Source: an uncultured Saccharospirillaceae bacterium (GTDB taxonomy: Bacteria > Pseudomonadota > Gammaproteobacteria > Pseudomonadales > Oceanobacteraceae). From it: a DNA stretch of 64,000 nt. The stretch spans positions 124,001 to 188,000 of the forward strand of contig CANNFT010000011.1 in NCBI GenBank assembly GCA_947503895.1, given 5' to 3'. A program made the position numbers and the translations under genes. Shown piece by piece: positions 62,069 to 64,000 of this stretch (within the stretch, counting starts at the first letter, position 1; every line of letters starts with the position of its first letter). A model generated the notes under the pieces. The model saw nothing but the letters and a program-made list of their open reading frames with translations. It was not told the origin of the DNA and searched no databases.

Positions 62069-63565
62069 ATGGTAATGGAATTCGGGCTGAGCGTAATTGC
62101 TTGGTTAGGCATCGTGCTTTTAAGCGTCCTGCTGGGAACGATTCTATGGCTGGTTTATGCCTATCTGGCGGACAAGCGTCAACCGCGCCATGCAATACGT
62201 CGAAATTTTCCTGTTATTGGCCGCTTTCGCTATTTGTTTGAATACATTGGTGAGTTTTTTCGTCAGTATTTTTTTGCAATGGATCGCGAAGAATTACCAT
62301 TTAATCGAGCTCAGCGAGGTTGGGTCTACAAAGCGGCAAAAGGTATGGATGGCACAATCGCATTCGGCTCGACGCGCAATATGAGTGCCCCCGGTACGAT
62401 TATGTTTGTCAACAGTCCCTTCCCTTCAATGGCTACTGATGCCGTTTCTGTTCAGGCTATTACTTTGGGCAATCAATGTCGTCATCCGTATACCCCGCAA
62501 AAAATCTTTAATATATCGGGTATGAGTTACGGAGCATTATCTCAGGCAGCAGTGACTGCACTTAGTCAAGGCGCGAAAAAAGTGGGCTGTTGGATTAACA
62601 CAGGCGAAGGCGGGGTTTCGCCTTATCATCTTGAATCCGGTGCCGACTTAGTGGTGCAAATTGGCACGGCAAAATATGGCGTGCGCAATGAGAGCGGCGA
62701 GTTATGTGACAACAAGCTGCAATCACTTGCTGCCCACGAGACCGTTAAAATGTTCGAGTTGAAGCTGTCTCAAGGCGCAAAGCCCGGAAAAGGTGGCATT
62801 CTCCCAGGCCATAAGGTCACGGAGCAAATTGCTGGAATTCGAGGTATACCAGTTGGTAGCGACTCCATTAGCCCGAATCGACATCCCGAAATTGAGAGTG
62901 TCGACGATTTACTCGATATGATTTCACATATCAGAAATGTGACGGGTAAACCGGTCGGGTTTAAGGCTGCCTTTGGCGACGTACAGTGGTTGAAAGAACT
63001 CTGTGAGTCAGTGCAAAGAAGGGAGGATGACTGTGCTCCGGATTTTATTACCGTGGACGGTGCAGAAGGCGGTACAGGCGCAGCGCCTTTGAGTTTAATG
63101 GATTATATGGCCTTGCCGATCCGGGATGCGTTACCGCAAGTGGTCGGCGTTTTGAGACGCTATGAATTAACCGATCGAATCCGAGTGGTGGCTTCTGGCA
63201 AAATGATTCATCCGGCAGATGTCGCGTGGGCGATAGCGGTTGGTGCAGACTTTGTGACTTCAGCCCGCGGATTTATGTTTTCGTTAGGGTGTATACAGGC
63301 GCTACAATGTCATAAAAACACATGCCCGACGGGCATCACAACCCACGATCCAGAATTGCAACAAGGTTTAGTCGTAAGAGAAAAGTCAGAGCGTGTGGCC
63401 CAATACGCGCAAAAAGTATGCTATGAATTAGGCGTGATTGCTCACAGCTGCGGCGTGCCGCAAGCTCGTCAACTGACGCCTGAGCACATGCTAATGGTTG
63501 ATCAACTTGGTCGCACTCGACCGTGGCTTGAGTTAAACGGAGAAGCCACTCGCTACGGTGGTTAG
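62069..63565 (+). CDS. FMN-binding glutamate-synthase-family protein
   Basis: Protein of 498 residues. The N-terminus has a membrane span (VIAWLGIVLLSVLLGTILWL). The rest is the FMN-binding TIM barrel of the large glutamate synthase subunit: SGMSYGALSQAAVTALSQGA, INTGEGGVSPYH, VDGAEGGTGAAPLSLMDYM, and RVVASGKMIHPADVAWAIA. The Cys-rich loop CIQALQCHKNTCPTG would bind a 3Fe-4S cluster. The glutaminase domain is absent, as in other stand-alone members, so classical glutamate synthesis is not assured. A strong ribosome site (GGAGG) precedes the ATG. A terminator follows. Confidence 0.92.
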   Translation: MVMEFGLSVIAWLGIVLLSVLLGTILWLVYAYLADKRQPRHAIRRNFPVIGRFRYLFEYIGEFFRQYFFAMDREELPFNRAQRGWVYKAAKGMDGTIAFGSTRNMSAPGTIMFVNSPFPSMATDAVSVQAITLGNQCRHPYTPQKIFNISGMSYGALSQAAVTALSQGAKKVGCWINTGEGGVSPYHLESGADLVVQIGTAKYGVRNESGELCDNKLQSLAAHETVKMFELKLSQGAKPGKGGILPGHKVTEQIAGIRGIPVGSDSISPNRHPEIESVDDLLDMISHIRNVTGKPVGFKAAFGDVQWLKELCESVQRREDDCAPDFITVDGAEGGTGAAPLSLMDYMALPIRDALPQVVGVLRRYELTDRIRVVASGKMIHPADVAWAIAVGADFVTSARGFMFSLGCIQALQCHKNTCPTGITTHDPELQQGLVVREKSERVAQYAQKVCYELGVIAHSCGVPQARQLTPEHMLMVDQLGRTRPWLELNGEATRYGG

Positions 63566-63608
63566 TTTTAAATTCCAGTGTTTCGCTAGAAGCTTCTGTC
63601 ATTTCAAT

Positions 63609-63643
63609 AAACCGCGAATAGGCATAATGCTTTGCGGTTTTTT
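63609..63643 (+). terminator. Terminator after the glutamate-synthase-like gene
   Basis: AAACCGC and GCGGTTT close a long loop, followed by TTT on the plus strand. It lies 44 bases after the stop. Confidence 0.7.
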
Positions 63644-63672
63644 GACGACTCCGCGCAGCCCTGATGAATAGT

Positions 63673-64000
63673 TTATTCGTCGCCATCCAGTTGATGCTTA
63701 AACGCTTCTTCCAATGGCATTGGTCGTTGGAAGTAGTAACCTTGAGCATAGTCCACGCCGAGCTCGGTAATGATATCCAATGCCGCTTTGGTTTCCACAA
63801 ACTCAGCAACCGTTTGCTGACCAAATGCTTTTGCCACTTCCACAATGGCTTTGACCAGTGTTTGCCCATCTTTATCGGTATGAATATTTTTGATAAAACT
63901 GCCATCAATTTTAATAAAATCAATGGGAAAGTGTTTCAAATAATAAATCGATGAGAAACCAACGCCAAAGTCATCCAGCGCTATTTTAACCCCAAGTTCC
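63673..64000 (-). CDS. EAL-domain cyclic-di-GMP phosphodiesterase, C-terminal part
   Basis: The gene runs off the window, so only the last 108 residues are visible. They form the end of an EAL domain. Catalytic motifs seen are LDDFGVGFSS, FIKIDGSF and FVET (usually GVET), then GVDYAQGYYFQRPMPLEEAF. The metal-binding DD and the lysine of KID are intact, in contrast to the EAL protein at 33029-34243. N-terminal sensor or GGDEF domains may exist beyond the edge. Confidence 0.88.
   Translation of the reverse strand, partial: ELGVKIALDDFGVGFSSIYYLKHFPIDFIKIDGSFIKNIHTDKDGQTLVKAIVEVAKAFGQQTVAEFVETKAALDIITELGVDYAQGYYFQRPMPLEEAFKHQLDGDE

Noticed and set aside
63336..63923. Minus-strand frame of 195 residues
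   Set aside because: It is the wrong frame of the EAL gene running into the opposite strand of the glutamate-synthase-like gene.
1..64000. Mobile elements, prophage, tRNA or rRNA genes
   Set aside because: No transposase, integrase, phage structural gene, terminal repeats or tRNA-like cloverleaf was recognised by eye.

Overview
The window reads as a chromosomal segment of a marine, Gram-negative gammaproteobacterium, broadly of the Oceanospirillales/Pseudomonadales kind. Three things suggest this: the many outer-membrane and secreted proteins (TonB receptor, FadL, porin, DUF1302 barrel, VolA-like lipase, ExeM-like nuclease), the moderate GC content, and a palindrome matching the PsrA operator. 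The genus cannot be fixed from the sequence alone. I see no rRNA, tRNA, prophage, insertion sequence or CRISPR array.

Region 1 (58-3100) holds a secreted LTD/OB/EEP/PKD nuclease. Region 2 (3172-16669) is the most striking part: an ECF11-type sigma factor with its ChrR-type zinc anti-sigma factor, facing twelve same-strand genes. These are an FAD oxidoreductase, DUF523-DUF1722, photolyase, fatty-acid desaturase, NTF2-like protein, SDR, FAD amine oxidase, DUF1365, a Cfa-like methyltransferase, DUF2878, an unrecognised periplasmic protein and a DUF4345-like protein. Four sites of the form TGATCC/TGATAC-N18-TA stand before the gene blocks, and three of them contain the ECF11-type CGTA. I read the region as a compact singlet-oxygen/light stress regulon that repairs DNA and remodels membrane lipids, possibly by an unusual fatty-acid modification. 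The methyltransferase lacks two of the bicarbonate-binding residues of classical cyclopropane synthase.

Region 3 (16751-19850) is modABC, with a 14-bp tandem repeat between modA and modB. Region 4 (20008-25400) has an esterase, a secreted M28 aminopeptidase, and a small heat-shock gene with a sigma-32 promoter and a ROSE-like leader; a long gene-free stretch follows. Region 5 (25414-32931) has a secreted choice-of-anchor B protein, a FixH/YtkA-like periplasmic protein next to a di-haem peroxidase, a solute-binding protein, and putP preceded by a 19-codon reading frame. Region 6 (33029-40464) has a degenerate EAL protein, alanine dehydrogenase with a divergent Lrp regulator and a large dyad between them, a porin, and an orphan choline/betaine-binding protein.

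Region 7 (40815-55905) looks like a lipid-scavenging region: a thiolase diverges from a VolA-like surface lipase followed by DUF1302, DUF1329 and a large LuxR/MalT-type regulator. A receiver protein, a LysR regulator and FadL come next. The thiolase/lipase intergenic region carries a PsrA-type palindrome and further dyads. Region 8 (56247-64000) has an unrecognised helical protein, a TonB-dependent receptor, a TIGR01777 epimerase, a small hypothetical protein, PlsC, a glutamate-synthase-like FMN protein and the 3' end of an EAL gene cut by the window edge.
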